64,000 nucleotides of DNA from Nocardia takedensis NBRC 100417 (GCF_000308695.1 NZ_BAGG01000064.1:1-64000), one strand, 5' to 3'. Shown: positions 47,474 to 56,318, counted from the stretch's first letter. A program made the numbers and translations. Notes: generated by a model from the letters alone, not told the origin.

Positions 47474-47665
47474 ATGTCGACCCTCGGCCCGTCCGTGACA
47501 CTGCGCGAGGTCAACAGCAACGGCATCCGCGTACACGTCGCGGAGGCCGGATCGGGCCTCACCGCCCACCTCCTGTCCGACTGCGGCCACATCATCCCGC
47601 TCGACCGACCCGACGAACTCCTGGCGATCCTCACACCCTTCCTGGCCGAGGACCTCCATATCTGA
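47474..47665 (+). pseudogene. Alpha/beta hydrolase with its middle deleted
   Basis: A 63-residue frame from ATG 47474 with an AAAGG site. It begins like an alpha/beta hydrolase (VNSNGIRVHVAEAGSG) and, at about 47548, jumps to the last segment of the same fold (DCGHIIPLDRPDELLAILTPFLAED), which contains the catalytic-histidine region. The HG oxyanion loop, the GxSxG nucleophile and roughly 200 residues are missing, but the join is in frame. It cannot be catalytic. It is driven by the promoter shared with the HxlR gene. Confidence 0.78.
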
Positions 47666-47798
47666 GAACGCGCTCCCCGCAGGCAGATCACGCTGTCGCG
47701 GCGGGGGACTTCGCAGCGCTCGCACGATTAGCGGATTGCGTAGCGGGGCGCGGTCTGGGTAGATGCTCAGGGACAGCGGTTGGCGGGAGGGTTCGCGC

Positions 47799-49352
47799 AT
47801 GGGCGAGATGTGGTTCGGTCACTACCGCCTGGAGCGACTACTCGGCAGCGGCGCGACGGGCCGGGTCCGGCTCGCCTACGACACCCGCGCCGGTCGCCGG
47901 GTGGCTTTGAAGGTACTCACGGCGGAGGCGGACGCCGACCCCGCCTACCGGCAGCGTTTCCTCCGGGAGGCTCGCGCGGCCGCCCGACTGCGCGGGCCGC
48001 ACACGGTGCGGGTGCACGGTTTCGGCGAGTTGGACGGTCGGCTCTATCTGGACATGGAATTCGTCGACGGCGTCGACGGCGCCGAGTTGCTGCGGCGGGA
48101 GGGACGACTCGCCCCCGAGGCGGCGGTCCGTCTGGTCGTGCAGGCCGCCACCGCCTTGGACGCCGCGCACCGCGCCGGGGTGGTGCACCGGGACGTGAAG
48201 CCGTCCAATCTCATGGTGACACCCGACGGCGGTGTCCGACTGATCGATTTCGGCATCGCCGGACACGCGGGGCAGCCCTCGATCACCGCCACCGGGCACG
48301 TGGTCGGCACGCTCGGCTACATGGCTCCCGAGCGGTTCGCCGGAACCGCCGACGCTCGCTCGGATCAGTACTCGCTCGGGTGCGTGCTGTACGAACTGCT
48401 CACCGGCCGTCGGCCGTTCGGCGACGGCGACTCGCCGCAGCAGATGCGCGCCCACCTGATGACCGCGCCGCCCGCCGCGAGCGCGCTCGCCCCCGAGGTG
48501 CCCGCCGACCTCGACGCCGCGATCATCCGAGCCATGGCCAAAGACCCCACCCACCGCTGGGCCGGCGCCGGCGATTTCGCGGCCGCCGCCTATCGCGCCG
48601 TGCGCGGACAGGAGATGCCGACCGTCGACCTCGCGCCGAAGGGAACGGTGCTCGACGGCGATCCCGCCGGGACGTCGTTCGCGTCGACGGCACCGGTTTC
48701 CGCTGCGTGGCCGGCCGAAGACCCGGCGGCGATCGTTCGGGCCGCAGGCACGGCGGCGGCTGCCGCGCAGGTGGCAGGCCGACCAGGCCCGACGCGCGGG
48801 ACCGGTCGCGCCGGGTTCCGGGAATCGTTGCGGGGCCCCGCACCGACACGGCCTTTCGACGGTGGGCGGGGGCCGTCGAATCGGTCGCGACTCGCGTTGG
48901 CCGCCTCGGGCGGGCTCGTCGCGGTGATCGCCGGGGCGCTGTGGGTCGGTGAACCGGAGTCCGTTGAGGCCGAATCCGTCACGCCGACGACGCAGTTCGC
49001 GCCGATCACGACCGTGCCGACGGCGGCGCCGATCGCGCGGCGGCCCGCGCCGATCGCGCCGGTGCTCGGTCAGCCCTGCGATCCGGCGGTCAACGGCGCG
49101 GGCTTCTCGGACGACGGAGTCTCGCTGCGGTGCACCGGATTCGGCGACGGCGCGGTGTGGGCGCGGATTCCGGCACAGCCGGTCGCGGCTGTTCCGGGGG
49201 AGGTGCGCGTGGGGCGTGACGGCAGCGGTTCGGGGCCGGGGAACAGTCCGAAGCACAGCAATTCCGGCAACGGGAACGCCACCGGCAATTCCGGCGACGG
49301 CCATCCGGGGAACGGCAACGACAAGAACAAGCCGCGCAAGCCGGACAAGTAG
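47799..49352 (+). CDS. Receptor-type Ser/Thr protein kinase (PknB-like)
   Basis: 517 residues from ATG 47799, preceded by GGGAGG; ATG 47763 lacks a site. Kinase domain 8-265: glycine loop GSGATGRV, K38 in VALKVL, catalytic HRDVKPSN (130-137), DFG at 150-152, APER near 178. A 90-residue juxtamembrane linker rich in A, P and T follows, then one helix at about 364-384. The external domain has a cysteine pair (PCDPAVNGAGFSDDG...RCTG) and a final 40 residues rich in Asn, Gly and Ser with lysines at the end. It has no PASTA repeats. It probably senses something in the wall. Targets unknown. Confidence 0.93.
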   Translation: MGEMWFGHYRLERLLGSGATGRVRLAYDTRAGRRVALKVLTAEADADPAYRQRFLREARAAARLRGPHTVRVHGFGELDGRLYLDMEFVDGVDGAELLRREGRLAPEAAVRLVVQAATALDAAHRAGVVHRDVKPSNLMVTPDGGVRLIDFGIAGHAGQPSITATGHVVGTLGYMAPERFAGTADARSDQYSLGCVLYELLTGRRPFGDGDSPQQMRAHLMTAPPAASALAPEVPADLDAAIIRAMAKDPTHRWAGAGDFAAAAYRAVRGQEMPTVDLAPKGTVLDGDPAGTSFASTAPVSAAWPAEDPAAIVRAAGTAAAAAQVAGRPGPTRGTGRAGFRESLRGPAPTRPFDGGRGPSNRSRLALAASGGLVAVIAGALWVGEPESVEAESVTPTTQFAPITTVPTAAPIARRPAPIAPVLGQPCDPAVNGAGFSDDGVSLRCTGFGDGAVWARIPAQPVAAVPGEVRVGRDGSGSGPGNSPKHSNSGNGNATGNSGDGHPGNGNDKNKPRKPDK

Positions 49353-49429
49353 CGTGCCGACGGCCGACCCTTCTTTCCGTGCGGTCCCGGCCCACCGAAG
49401 CGATATGTGACCCGGCTCACTCGCGAGGG

Positions 49430-49456
49430 TGTCAGGGATGCGGGGTCTGTCTCGTT
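49430..49456 (+). promoter_or_regulatory. Candidate ECF41-type promoter
   Basis: TGTCAGG (49430-49436), then 16 nt, then CGTT (49453-49456). Published ECF41 promoters have the form TGTCACA, 16 nt, CGTC. It sits 31 nt before the oxidoreductase ATG, and the ECF41 sigma gene is next downstream, as expected for an autoregulated pair. Confidence 0.6.
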
Positions 49457-49487
49457 CAAGGAGCACGCGAACAGACAGGAGCGAACC

Positions 49488-50666
49488 ATGCCGCACCGCA
49501 TCGTCGTCCTCGGGGCCGGATACGCCGGCGCCTTCTCCGCCGGTCTCCTGGCCCGTCGACTGCATCCGGACGATTTCGAGATCACCGTGATCAACGGCGA
49601 ATCCGATTTCGTGGAGCGGTTGCGCCTGCATCAACTGGCGGCCGGTCGGGATCTGCGCCACCGTCCGCTGACGGAGATCTTCGCGGGCACCGGCATCCGA
49701 GTGCGGGTCGCGCGGGTGACCGAGGTCGACCCGGACAGTCGGACCGTCACGATCACCGAGGCCGCTGGCCTCGACCGCCTGACCTACGACACGCTGCTCT
49801 ACGCGCTCGGGAGCACTGCCGCCGACCACGGCGTTCCGGGGGTCGCCGAGTACGCCTTCCACGTCGCCGCCCGCCCTGCCGCGTTGCGTCTGCGCGCACG
49901 CCTGGACGAACTGGGCGACAGCGGGAAGGTACTGGTCGTCGGCGGCAATCTGACCGCGATCGAGGCGGCCACCGAGATCGCCGACTCCCGGCCGGAGTTG
50001 CGCGTCGAGTTGGCCACCAGCGGCGAACTGGGCGGATGGCTCGGGGAAGGGGCTCGTCGTCATCTGCTGCGGGCCTTCGACCGGTTGGGCATCGCCGTCC
50101 GCGAGCACACGACCGTCGAGCGGGTCGAGGCGACGGGCGCGCTCGCGGGCGGCGCCGCGCTCGCGGCGGACGCGATCGTCTGGGCGGCCGGTTTCGCCGT
50201 GCACCCGATCGCGGCCGCGAGCGGCCTCGCGGTGACCGAGGAGGGACGGATCGCCGTCGACCGGCAGATGCGCTCGGTGTCGCATCCGGACGTCTACGTC
50301 GCCGGTGACAGCGTTTTCGTCCTCGGGGACAACGGTCGTCCGCTGCCGATGTCCTGTGCGTCGGCCGGGTTCACGGCGATGCAGGCCACGGCCGCCATCA
50401 TCGGCGACCGCACCGGGCGCGCGATCTCGAAGACCGCGCTGGCCTACGTCGGCAACCACATCAGCCTCGGCCGCGACGACGCCATCTTCCAGGTGGTCGA
50501 CGGTGACGCCCGGTCGAAGTCGTGGGCGCTGCGCGGCCGCGCAGCCGCCCGGGTGAAGTCCGCGATTCTCGCCTCGGCCGCTTGGAATCTGAGCCACCCG
50601 AGCTTCGGGCGGCCCACCCGCCGGTACCGGGCCGTCGCCGGCGGGAAACAGTCGGTCGCCGCCTAG
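49488..50666 (+). CDS. FAD/NAD(P)-dependent oxidoreductase, NDH-2-like
   Basis: 392 residues from ATG 49488, with AGGAG upstream. The first dinucleotide fold is RIVVLGAGYAGAFSAGLLAR (FAD), the second KVLVVGGNLTAIEAATEIA (NAD(P)H), and the late VYVAGDSVFVLGDNGRPLPMSCASAGFTAMQ is the FAD-closing motif. Resembles type II NADH dehydrogenases, but shorter at the C-terminus and without an obvious amphipathic anchor. It lies directly before the ECF41 sigma gene, the usual place for that sigma factor's oxidoreductase target. It probably serves redox stress. Confidence 0.88.
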   Translation: MPHRIVVLGAGYAGAFSAGLLARRLHPDDFEITVINGESDFVERLRLHQLAAGRDLRHRPLTEIFAGTGIRVRVARVTEVDPDSRTVTITEAAGLDRLTYDTLLYALGSTAADHGVPGVAEYAFHVAARPAALRLRARLDELGDSGKVLVVGGNLTAIEAATEIADSRPELRVELATSGELGGWLGEGARRHLLRAFDRLGIAVREHTTVERVEATGALAGGAALAADAIVWAAGFAVHPIAAASGLAVTEEGRIAVDRQMRSVSHPDVYVAGDSVFVLGDNGRPLPMSCASAGFTAMQATAAIIGDRTGRAISKTALAYVGNHISLGRDDAIFQVVDGDARSKSWALRGRAAARVKSAILASAAWNLSHPSFGRPTRRYRAVAGGKQSVAA

Positions 50667-50669
50667 AGT
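50664..50669 (+). promoter_or_regulatory. -10 box giving a leaderless sigma-factor transcript
   Basis: TAGAGT overlaps the stop codon of the oxidoreductase and ends 7 nt before ATG 50677. A second, internal leaderless transcript of the sigma gene is therefore possible, in addition to read-through from 49430. Confidence 0.4.
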
Positions 50670-50676
50670 CGTGCGC

Positions 50677-51618
50677 ATGGACGCTGCCTCCGTGGCGCTG
50701 TTCGAGGCCGGCCGCCCCAGGCTGGCCTCGTTGGCCTACCGCCTGCTCGGTTCGGCGGCCGACGCCGAGGACACCGTGCAGGACGCGTTCCTGCGGTGGG
50801 AGGCCGCCGATCGCGCCTACGTCGAGGTGCCCGAGGCGTGGTTGACCAAGATCGTCACGAATCTGGCCCTGGACCGGTTGCGGTCGGCCAAGGTGCGCCA
50901 CGAGCGCGCCGCGGGGGCGTGGATGCCCGAACCGCTGCTCGACGGCGACCCGATGCTGGGGCCCGCCGACACCGTCGAGCAGCGCGAATCGGTGACCATG
51001 GCCGTGTTGACGCTGATGGAACGGCTCTCGCCGGTCGAACGGGCCGTCTACGTGCTGCGGGAGGCGTTCGCGCACAGCCACGCCGAGATCGCCGGGATCC
51101 TCGACATCTCCGAGGCGGCCAGTCAGCAGCATCTGCACCGGGCCCGTCGCCGGGTGACCGCGAACGGCCGCGGCGCGGTCATCGATCAGGCGGCCGCGCG
51201 GCGGGTGGTCGAGGCGTTCGTGGCGGCGGCCTCCTCGGGACGTGTCGAGGAGTTGGTGGCGCTGCTGACCGTCGACGCGACCAGCGTCTCCGACGGCGCG
51301 GGACTGCGCCCCGCCAAGAAGCTGATCCACCACGAATCGCCCGAGCGGATCGCGGCCGCGCTGCGGGTCGGCTTCACCATGACGGCGACGAAACGTCGCC
51401 TGCTGGGCGGTTCACCCGCCCTGCACGCCGCCGTCGTCAACGGGTGTCCGGCCATGCTCGCCGTCCTGGACGGCCGTGTCCTGGGCGCGGTGATCCTGCA
51501 GACGCGCGAGGACCGGATCGCCGCCGTGCACGGCGTCTCCAGTCCGCAGCGGCTCGCGCGTCTCACCGACGCGTGGCTGCGACAGCGCCCCGACGTCCCG
51601 CTGATCCAAGCGTGGTGA
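50677..51618 (+). CDS. ECF41-family RNA polymerase sigma factor (SigJ-like)
   Basis: 313 residues from ATG 50677. Region 2 is LASLAYRLLGSAADAEDTVQDAFLRW, region 4 VLREAFAHSHAEIAGILDISEAASQQHLHRARRR. After it comes a SnoaL-like C-terminal domain (about 175-285), the mark of ECF41/SigJ sigma factors, in which the extension replaces an anti-sigma factor and both activates and restrains the sigma core. Its neighbour upstream, an NDH-2-like oxidoreductase, is a typical partner and carries a matching promoter at 49430. Confidence 0.92.
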   Translation: MDAASVALFEAGRPRLASLAYRLLGSAADAEDTVQDAFLRWEAADRAYVEVPEAWLTKIVTNLALDRLRSAKVRHERAAGAWMPEPLLDGDPMLGPADTVEQRESVTMAVLTLMERLSPVERAVYVLREAFAHSHAEIAGILDISEAASQQHLHRARRRVTANGRGAVIDQAAARRVVEAFVAAASSGRVEELVALLTVDATSVSDGAGLRPAKKLIHHESPERIAAALRVGFTMTATKRRLLGGSPALHAAVVNGCPAMLAVLDGRVLGAVILQTREDRIAAVHGVSSPQRLARLTDAWLRQRPDVPLIQAW

Positions 51619-51791
51619 GGGCACCGACGTTGACAGCGCCACGGCAGGCGGAGTTGACTGGATCGAACCCGCAGGTCGGACGGTACGACGCACGGCCTCG
51701 GGCGATATCGCGGGCGGCCGGCGCCGCGCGCTGTCGGGGACGAGCGCCGAGGCCGGATGCCTCGGACAACCTTCGAAGTCAAGAAGCGGTC

Positions 51792-51947
51792 ATGATCATC
51801 ATCGGACTCATTTTGCTAGTCGTGGGATTGATCTTCGGTATCCCGATCCTGTGGACCATCGGATTGGTCGTCCTGGTCGTCGGCTTGGTGCTGATGCTCC
51901 TGGGCTCGATGGGCCGCGCGGTCGGCGGCCGTCGCCACTACTACTGA
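51792..51947 (+). CDS. Small membrane protein, DUF6131-like
   Basis: 51 residues. Two short hydrophobic helices, IIIGLILLVVGLIFGIPILW and TIGLVVLVVGLVLMLLGS, are followed by a basic tail GRAVGGRRHYY. The pattern matches the actinobacterial DUF6131 family of tiny membrane proteins. No function known. Start ATG 51792. The 170 nt upstream contain no other gene. Confidence 0.75.
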   Translation: MIIIGLILLVVGLIFGIPILWTIGLVVLVVGLVLMLLGSMGRAVGGRRHYY

Positions 51948-51954
51948 GCGCGGC

Positions 51955-52245
51955 TCACGCCGCGAACGGCACGGTGTTCCCCGCGGCGTCGCGCTTGCCC
52001 GCGTCGGCTTCCACGGCCGCCGCGAGTTCGGTGACCGACGTCCACGCGCGCGGCGGATCGCCCTCGAGATTGCCGATGGTGAACCAGTCCTCGGTGTCGC
52101 GGTACCGCACCAGACCCCGACCCTCGGCGCCGACCGTGACGTCCAGTTCGCCGGACATCGTCCCCTCCTCCTCGGTGAGCACGGCGGTCGCGACGGGGAT
52201 CGCCACGACATCGTCGTCGGCCACGGGATTCGCGTTTCGGGTCAT
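51955..52245 (-). CDS. Hypothetical small acidic protein
   Basis: 96 residues from ATG 52245, with GGAG 8 nt upstream. Acidic N-terminal third (ADDDVVAIPVATAVLTEEEG), then SGELDVTVGAEGRGLVRYRDTEDWFTIGNLEG, which reads as a beta-hairpin region, and a helical alanine-rich end. ATG at the MSGELD position is an alternative start. No family recognised. Convergent with the DUF6131 gene. Confidence 0.65.
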   Translation of the reverse strand: MTRNANPVADDDVVAIPVATAVLTEEEGTMSGELDVTVGAEGRGLVRYRDTEDWFTIGNLEGDPPRAWTSVTELAAAVEADAGKRDAAGNTVPFAA

Positions 52246-52338
52246 CGGGACATCTCCACCACTGGAACGAGCGCGTCGCCGCCCGGGTAGCCCACGCGGT
52301 CCATCCCAAACGCGCGCGATCCTTGCTAGGTTCCGGGG

Positions 52339-52965
52339 ATGACGCTTCTTCCGCACGCCGCCGCGTTCGCCTTGGCGGCGTTGGTCATCATCGTCATCCC
52401 GGGGCCGAACGTGCTGTTCGCGATCGGGCGGGCGCTGACACTGGGCCGCCGCTCGGCGCTGCTGTCGGTGCTCGGCGGCGTCGCCGGGTCGACCGTGCCG
52501 TTGCTCGCGGTGGCCGTGGGCCTGGGCGCTCTGCTGATGACCTCGACGCTGCTGTTCACGATCGTCAAGATCGTCGGCGCGCTCTACCTGATCTATCTGG
52601 GTGTCACCGCGATTCGCGACCGCAGGCACCTCTCGCTCGCGGCGATCCCGGACGTTCCCGGGCGACGGTCCTTCGGCCAGGGATTCGTCGTGGGCGCCAC
52701 CAACCCGAAGACCGCCGTCTTCTTCGCCGCCGTACTTCCGCAGTTCACCGCCTCCGACGCCGGCCCGCTGCCGCTGCAACTGCTGATCCTGGGCGCGATC
52801 TTCCTCGGCATCCAACTGCTGTCGGACAGCGTCTGGGCGGTGGCCGCCGCCACCGCCCGCGGTTGGTTCGCCCGCTCCCCGCGCCGCCTCGAAGCCGTGG
52901 GCGGCACCGGCGGCGCGCTGATCATCGGACTCGGCGCGGGCGTGGCCTGCTCCGGCAACGCCTGA
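52339..52965 (+). CDS. LysE-family amino-acid/metabolite exporter
   Basis: 208 residues with six hydrophobic segments. The family signature GPNVLFAIGRALTLGRRSALLSVLGG is at the first loop, and GFVVGATNPKTAVFFAAVLPQF in the middle. LysE/RhtB proteins export amino acids such as lysine, threonine or homoserine lactones by proton exchange. The substrate is not determined. Single gene, closed by the terminator at 53032. Confidence 0.9.
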   Translation: MTLLPHAAAFALAALVIIVIPGPNVLFAIGRALTLGRRSALLSVLGGVAGSTVPLLAVAVGLGALLMTSTLLFTIVKIVGALYLIYLGVTAIRDRRHLSLAAIPDVPGRRSFGQGFVVGATNPKTAVFFAAVLPQFTASDAGPLPLQLLILGAIFLGIQLLSDSVWAVAAATARGWFARSPRRLEAVGGTGGALIIGLGAGVACSGNA

Positions 52966-53031
52966 GCCGCACCGACTTCCGGCTCGCCGACGCGAGACCC
53001 GCGACACCCATGAGCCCGGGTCCCGGACGCG

Positions 53032-53066
53032 GAGCGGCCCCACCTCCCAGGGAAGCGGGGCCGCTC
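53032..53066. terminator. Bidirectional terminator between lysE-like and ssuA
   Basis: GAGCGGCCCC (53032-53041) pairs perfectly with GGGGCCGCTC (53057-53066) with a 15-nt loop. It lies between convergent stops at 52965 and 53080. Confidence 0.8.
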
Positions 53067-53079
53067 GGGCGCGGGGACG

Positions 53080-54072
53080 TTACTTCTGGTCGAAACGGGT
53101 GTCCACGAAGTCGGCGAAGGTGACCTTGCCGGGGATGGCCTTGGCCTTGGTGAAGGCGTCGGCGATCTGCTGTTCGGAGTCGATCACCTTGCTGTCGAGC
53201 GGGATCGGCTCCTTGATGGAGCGGGTCCAGGTGATGCGGGAGGCGTCGATCGGGATCGAGGTGAGTTCGGCGTACTTGGTCGACCACAGGTCCAGGTTGT
53301 CCGAGGACCACTTGGTGGCGGCGGCGTAGCGGGTGAAGAAGTCCCGGATGGCGGCGGACTTGCCCGCGTCCCCGACCGCCTTGTTCGAGGCGACCCAGAA
53401 GTTGTAGCCGTTGGCGGCCTGGTCGGCGGTCGCGATGGTCTTGGCGCCGACCTCCTTCTCCGCGATCGCGGTGTAGGGGTCCCACACGGCCCAGGCTTGG
53501 ACATCGCCCCTGGTCAGCGCGGCGTAGCCGTCTGCGGGGGCGAGGTAGACCGGTTCGACGTCCTCGAGACCGAGTCCGGCCTTCTGCAATTGCAGCAGCA
53601 GGTTCGCGTTCGCGGAACTGCCCTTGGTGACCGCGACTTTCTTGCCCTTCAGGTCGGCGACCGAGGCGACCGCGGAATCCTTGCCGACCAGGATCGCGTC
53701 GCCCTTGCCGGTCGCGGACAGCGCGCCGACGATCTTGATGTCGGCGTTGGCCGCCGCGCCGAAGATCACCGGGGTGTTGCCGACCTGGGCCAGGTCGATG
53801 CCGCCCGCACCGGCGGCCTCGACCAGCGGCGGGCCCGCGGTGAAGGTGGAGAACTCGATCTTGTACGGCAGGTTCTCCAACTGCCCCGACGCCCGCAGCA
53901 ACACCTCGATCGAAATCGCCTTCTGGTCACCGACTTTCAGCGTCACGGTGCTGAGATCCACCGGGCCGCCGTCCGCGGCGGGCTCGGAGTCGCCGCCGCA
54001 GGCCGCGGTGGCGAACAGAGCGGCGGCCACCACGGCCGCGCCGGCGAGTCGGGATATCGAGAATCGTTTCAC
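53080..54072 (-). CDS. ssuA: Aliphatic sulfonate ABC transporter, substrate-binding lipoprotein
   Basis: 330 residues with a lipoprotein signal ending ATAAC at C25. The SsuA/NrtA-type fold shows VTLKVGDQKAISIEVLLRASGQLENLPYKIEF, then GIDLAQVGNTPVIFGAAANADIKIVGA, KGKKVAVTKGSSANA and VQAWAVWDPYTAIAE. It binds alkanesulfonates or taurine-like compounds outside the membrane. First letters of the operon are inverted here: the permease gene comes first in transcription, then ssuB, then ssuA. No ssuD monooxygenase is present in the window. Confidence 0.87.
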   Translation of the reverse strand: MKRFSISRLAGAAVVAAALFATAACGGDSEPAADGGPVDLSTVTLKVGDQKAISIEVLLRASGQLENLPYKIEFSTFTAGPPLVEAAGAGGIDLAQVGNTPVIFGAAANADIKIVGALSATGKGDAILVGKDSAVASVADLKGKKVAVTKGSSANANLLLQLQKAGLGLEDVEPVYLAPADGYAALTRGDVQAWAVWDPYTAIAEKEVGAKTIATADQAANGYNFWVASNKAVGDAGKSAAIRDFFTRYAAATKWSSDNLDLWSTKYAELTSIPIDASRITWTRSIKEPIPLDSKVIDSEQQIADAFTKAKAIPGKVTFADFVDTRFDQK

Positions 54073-54111
54073 GAGTACTGCTTTCCTGCGTCGAACGGAA
54101 CGGGAGAGGTT

Positions 54112-54849
54112 TCAGGCGCGGACGCCGAGCAGCGCCAGAAGGCGGGTGGTGTATTCGGCCGCTTCGGGCGCGGCATGCGCGCGAGGCCGCGAGGTTTCCA
54201 CGCGTACCTCCTCGGCGATGCGGCCGCCGTCGAGGACGAGGACGCGGTCGGCGAGGGTGACCGCTTCGGCGACGTCGTGGGTGACCAGCAGCACGCCGAA
54301 GCCGTGTTCGGCGTGCAGGCCGAGCAGCAGGTCGTGCATGGACAGCCGGGTCAGCGCGTCGAGCGCGCCGAACGGTTCGTCGAGCAACAGCAGGCTCGGG
54401 TGCGCGACCAGTGCCCTGGCCAGTGCCACGCGCTGGGCTTCGCCGCCGGACAAGGTCAGCGGCCAGGCGTCGGCGCGCTCGCGCAGACCGACCTGCTCGA
54501 GCAGGCCGCGCGCCACTTCTTCGTCGCGACGGCGACTGCGCGGTCGCGGACGGCCCAGCGCCACATTGCGCACCACCGGCAGCCACGGGATCAGCCGGGC
54601 CTCCTGGAAGACCAGGGTGGGCTGATCGTCCACGGTGACGGTGCCGCGGTCGGCGCTCGCCAGACCGCCGAGGATGCGCAGCAGCGTCGACTTGCCGGAG
54701 CCGGAGCGGCCCACCATCGCCACGATCTCGCCCGCGGCGATGTCGAGGTCGATGCCCTCCAGCACGGTATTCGGGCCGAAGCTCTTGCCGAGTCCGGTGA
54801 TGCGCGCGGCGAACGCGCGGGTGGCGGTCTGCTCGGTGGTGGTCGTCAT
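54112..54849 (-). CDS. ssuB: Aliphatic sulfonate ABC transporter, ATP-binding protein
   Basis: 245 residues from ATG 54849, overlapping the permease stop. Walker A GRSGSGKST, Q-loop LVFQEARLIPWLPVVRNVALG (typical of the nitrate/sulfonate/taurine class), signature LSGGEAQRVALARAL, Walker B LLLLDEPFGALD, H-loop VTHDVAEAV. It powers SsuC. 39 nt separate it from ssuA. Confidence 0.92.
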   Translation of the reverse strand: MTTTTEQTATRAFAARITGLGKSFGPNTVLEGIDLDIAAGEIVAMVGRSGSGKSTLLRILGGLASADRGTVTVDDQPTLVFQEARLIPWLPVVRNVALGRPRPRSRRRDEEVARGLLEQVGLRERADAWPLTLSGGEAQRVALARALVAHPSLLLLDEPFGALDALTRLSMHDLLLGLHAEHGFGVLLVTHDVAEAVTLADRVLVLDGGRIAEEVRVETSRPRAHAAPEAAEYTTRLLALLGVRA

Positions 54850-55664
54850 CGGCTGGTCCTTCGGTCGACGGCGGTGCGCCGGCGCAGGGCGCGGAGTTCG
54901 AGCGCGCGGACGATCGCGTCGGTGAGCAGTCCGAGCAGGCTGTAGATCAGCAGGCCGAAGATGACGATGTCGGTGCGCAGGAACTCGCGGGCGTTGTTGA
55001 CCACGAAGCCCAGGCCCGCGCTGGCGTTGATCTGTTCGGCGACCACCAGCGAGAGCCAGGCGATGCCCAGGCTCTGTCGCACACCGACCAGGATCTGCGG
55101 CAGCGCGCCCGGCACGATCAGCAGACGCAGGCGTTCGACCAGGCTCAGCTGCAGTGTGCGGCCCAGTTCGAGGAGTTTGGGGTCGAGCTGGCGTATTCCG
55201 GCGTAGGTGTTGAGGTAGAGGGGGAAGAACACGCCCAGCGCGATCAGATAGATCTTGGGTTCCTCGCCGATGCCGAACCAGATGATGAACAGCGGGATCA
55301 GCCCGAACAGCGGGATGGTGCGGATCATCTGCAACGGCGGGTCCAGCGCGTATTCGCCGACCTTGCCGAGCGCGGCGACGGTGGCCAGGATCAACGCGAG
55401 TCCCGCGCCGAGCGCGAATCCGAGCAGGGCGCGCTGCCCGGAGACGAGCAGGGCCTCCCCGAGTTGTCCGGAGCGGTGGATCTCGAGGCCCGCGTCGAGC
55501 ACCACCGACGGGGCGGGCAGTTTCTTGGCCGAGATCCAGCCGCTGGTGCTGGCGATCTGCCAGATCAGCAACAGGGCGATGGGGGCGAGGGCGCGCAGCA
55601 GCCCCGGGCGACGGTAGAGCGGGGTTCGCCGCTCGGTCGTCGCCGTGTCCCGCGTTTCGAGCAT
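54846..55664 (-). CDS. ssuC: Aliphatic sulfonate ABC transporter, permease
   Basis: 272 residues from ATG 55664 (weak RBS). Six transmembrane segments; the coupling EAA-loop reads YAGIRQLDPKLLELGRTLQLSLVERLRLLIVPGALPQILVGVRQSLG. This matches NrtB/SsuC permeases. First gene of the operon. The operon is likely induced by sulfate limitation, though no regulatory site was identified in the 150 nt shared with the divergent gene at 55819. Confidence 0.9.
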   Translation of the reverse strand: MLETRDTATTERRTPLYRRPGLLRALAPIALLLIWQIASTSGWISAKKLPAPSVVLDAGLEIHRSGQLGEALLVSGQRALLGFALGAGLALILATVAALGKVGEYALDPPLQMIRTIPLFGLIPLFIIWFGIGEEPKIYLIALGVFFPLYLNTYAGIRQLDPKLLELGRTLQLSLVERLRLLIVPGALPQILVGVRQSLGIAWLSLVVAEQINASAGLGFVVNNAREFLRTDIVIFGLLIYSLLGLLTDAIVRALELRALRRRTAVDRRTSR

Positions 55665-55818
55665 CCGTGCATGGTGCGGACTTTCGCGCCGTGGCGCCAG
55701 GTTTGCGCTCAGCGTGAATCGATCTTCTCGGGCACCGACGCGAAGCGGCGTGGCGAAGTCGGCGTTTCGCGAGGACACTGAGGACGTACCCGACCGACGA
55801 CACCCAGGAGCACAGGCG

Positions 55819-56220
55819 ATGGCAACCAACGGGCCGTTCGGCATCGATCCGGAAGACTTCGAGCGCGCCCTGCGCGAGGCGGGCGGCGAACTGCGTGACC
55901 TGCTCGGCAAGGCCGGGGTCTACCTGGACCGGGTGGACAACGTGGGTGTCGGTTCGCTCGCGTCGCTGTTCGGTCAGTTCGTGCAGTCCGGGCAAACCCA
56001 GTCCCCGACGACGGCCAAGCCCGAGCCCGAGACCACCGGCGAGACCGGCAGCGGCGTCTGGGTCATCTACAGCGTGGACGAGAAAGGCGCGGCCCGCGTC
56101 GACCAGGTGTTCCCGAGTGAACTCGAGGCGTTGCGCGCCCACCGCGACAACACCGACGCGAGCCGTCGGGTCCGTTTCCTGCCGTACGGCGTTCCGGCGA
56201 GCGTCCTCGACGCGTCCTGA
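55819..56220 (+). CDS. Hypothetical protein
   Basis: 133 residues from ATG 55819, with AGGAG upstream. N-terminal half is helical (DPEDFERALREAGGELRDLLGKAGVYLDRVDNVG), then a Pro/Thr-rich linker (about 58-74). A compact C-terminal domain WVIYSVDEKGAARVDQVFPSELEALRAHRDN follows, similar in style to small actinobacterial proteins that read VYRDEAGEVRVEEVFATELEALR. No catalytic motif seen. Diverges from ssuC. Confidence 0.7.
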   Translation: MATNGPFGIDPEDFERALREAGGELRDLLGKAGVYLDRVDNVGVGSLASLFGQFVQSGQTQSPTTAKPEPETTGETGSGVWVIYSVDEKGAARVDQVFPSELEALRAHRDNTDASRRVRFLPYGVPASVLDAS

Positions 56221-56318
56221 GCCGTAGCGCCCGGGTCACGGTCCGAGGCGTCGGACGGCGCGCGGTCTTTCCCACCGCCCGAGGCCGCGCATCGTGTGTG
56301 ATTCGCGCGCGGCTGAAT

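Noticed and set aside
47838..50678. 946-codon minus-strand open frame across the kinase and oxidoreductase
   Set aside because: Two well-supported genes lie on the other strand; the translation is low-complexity and matches nothing.
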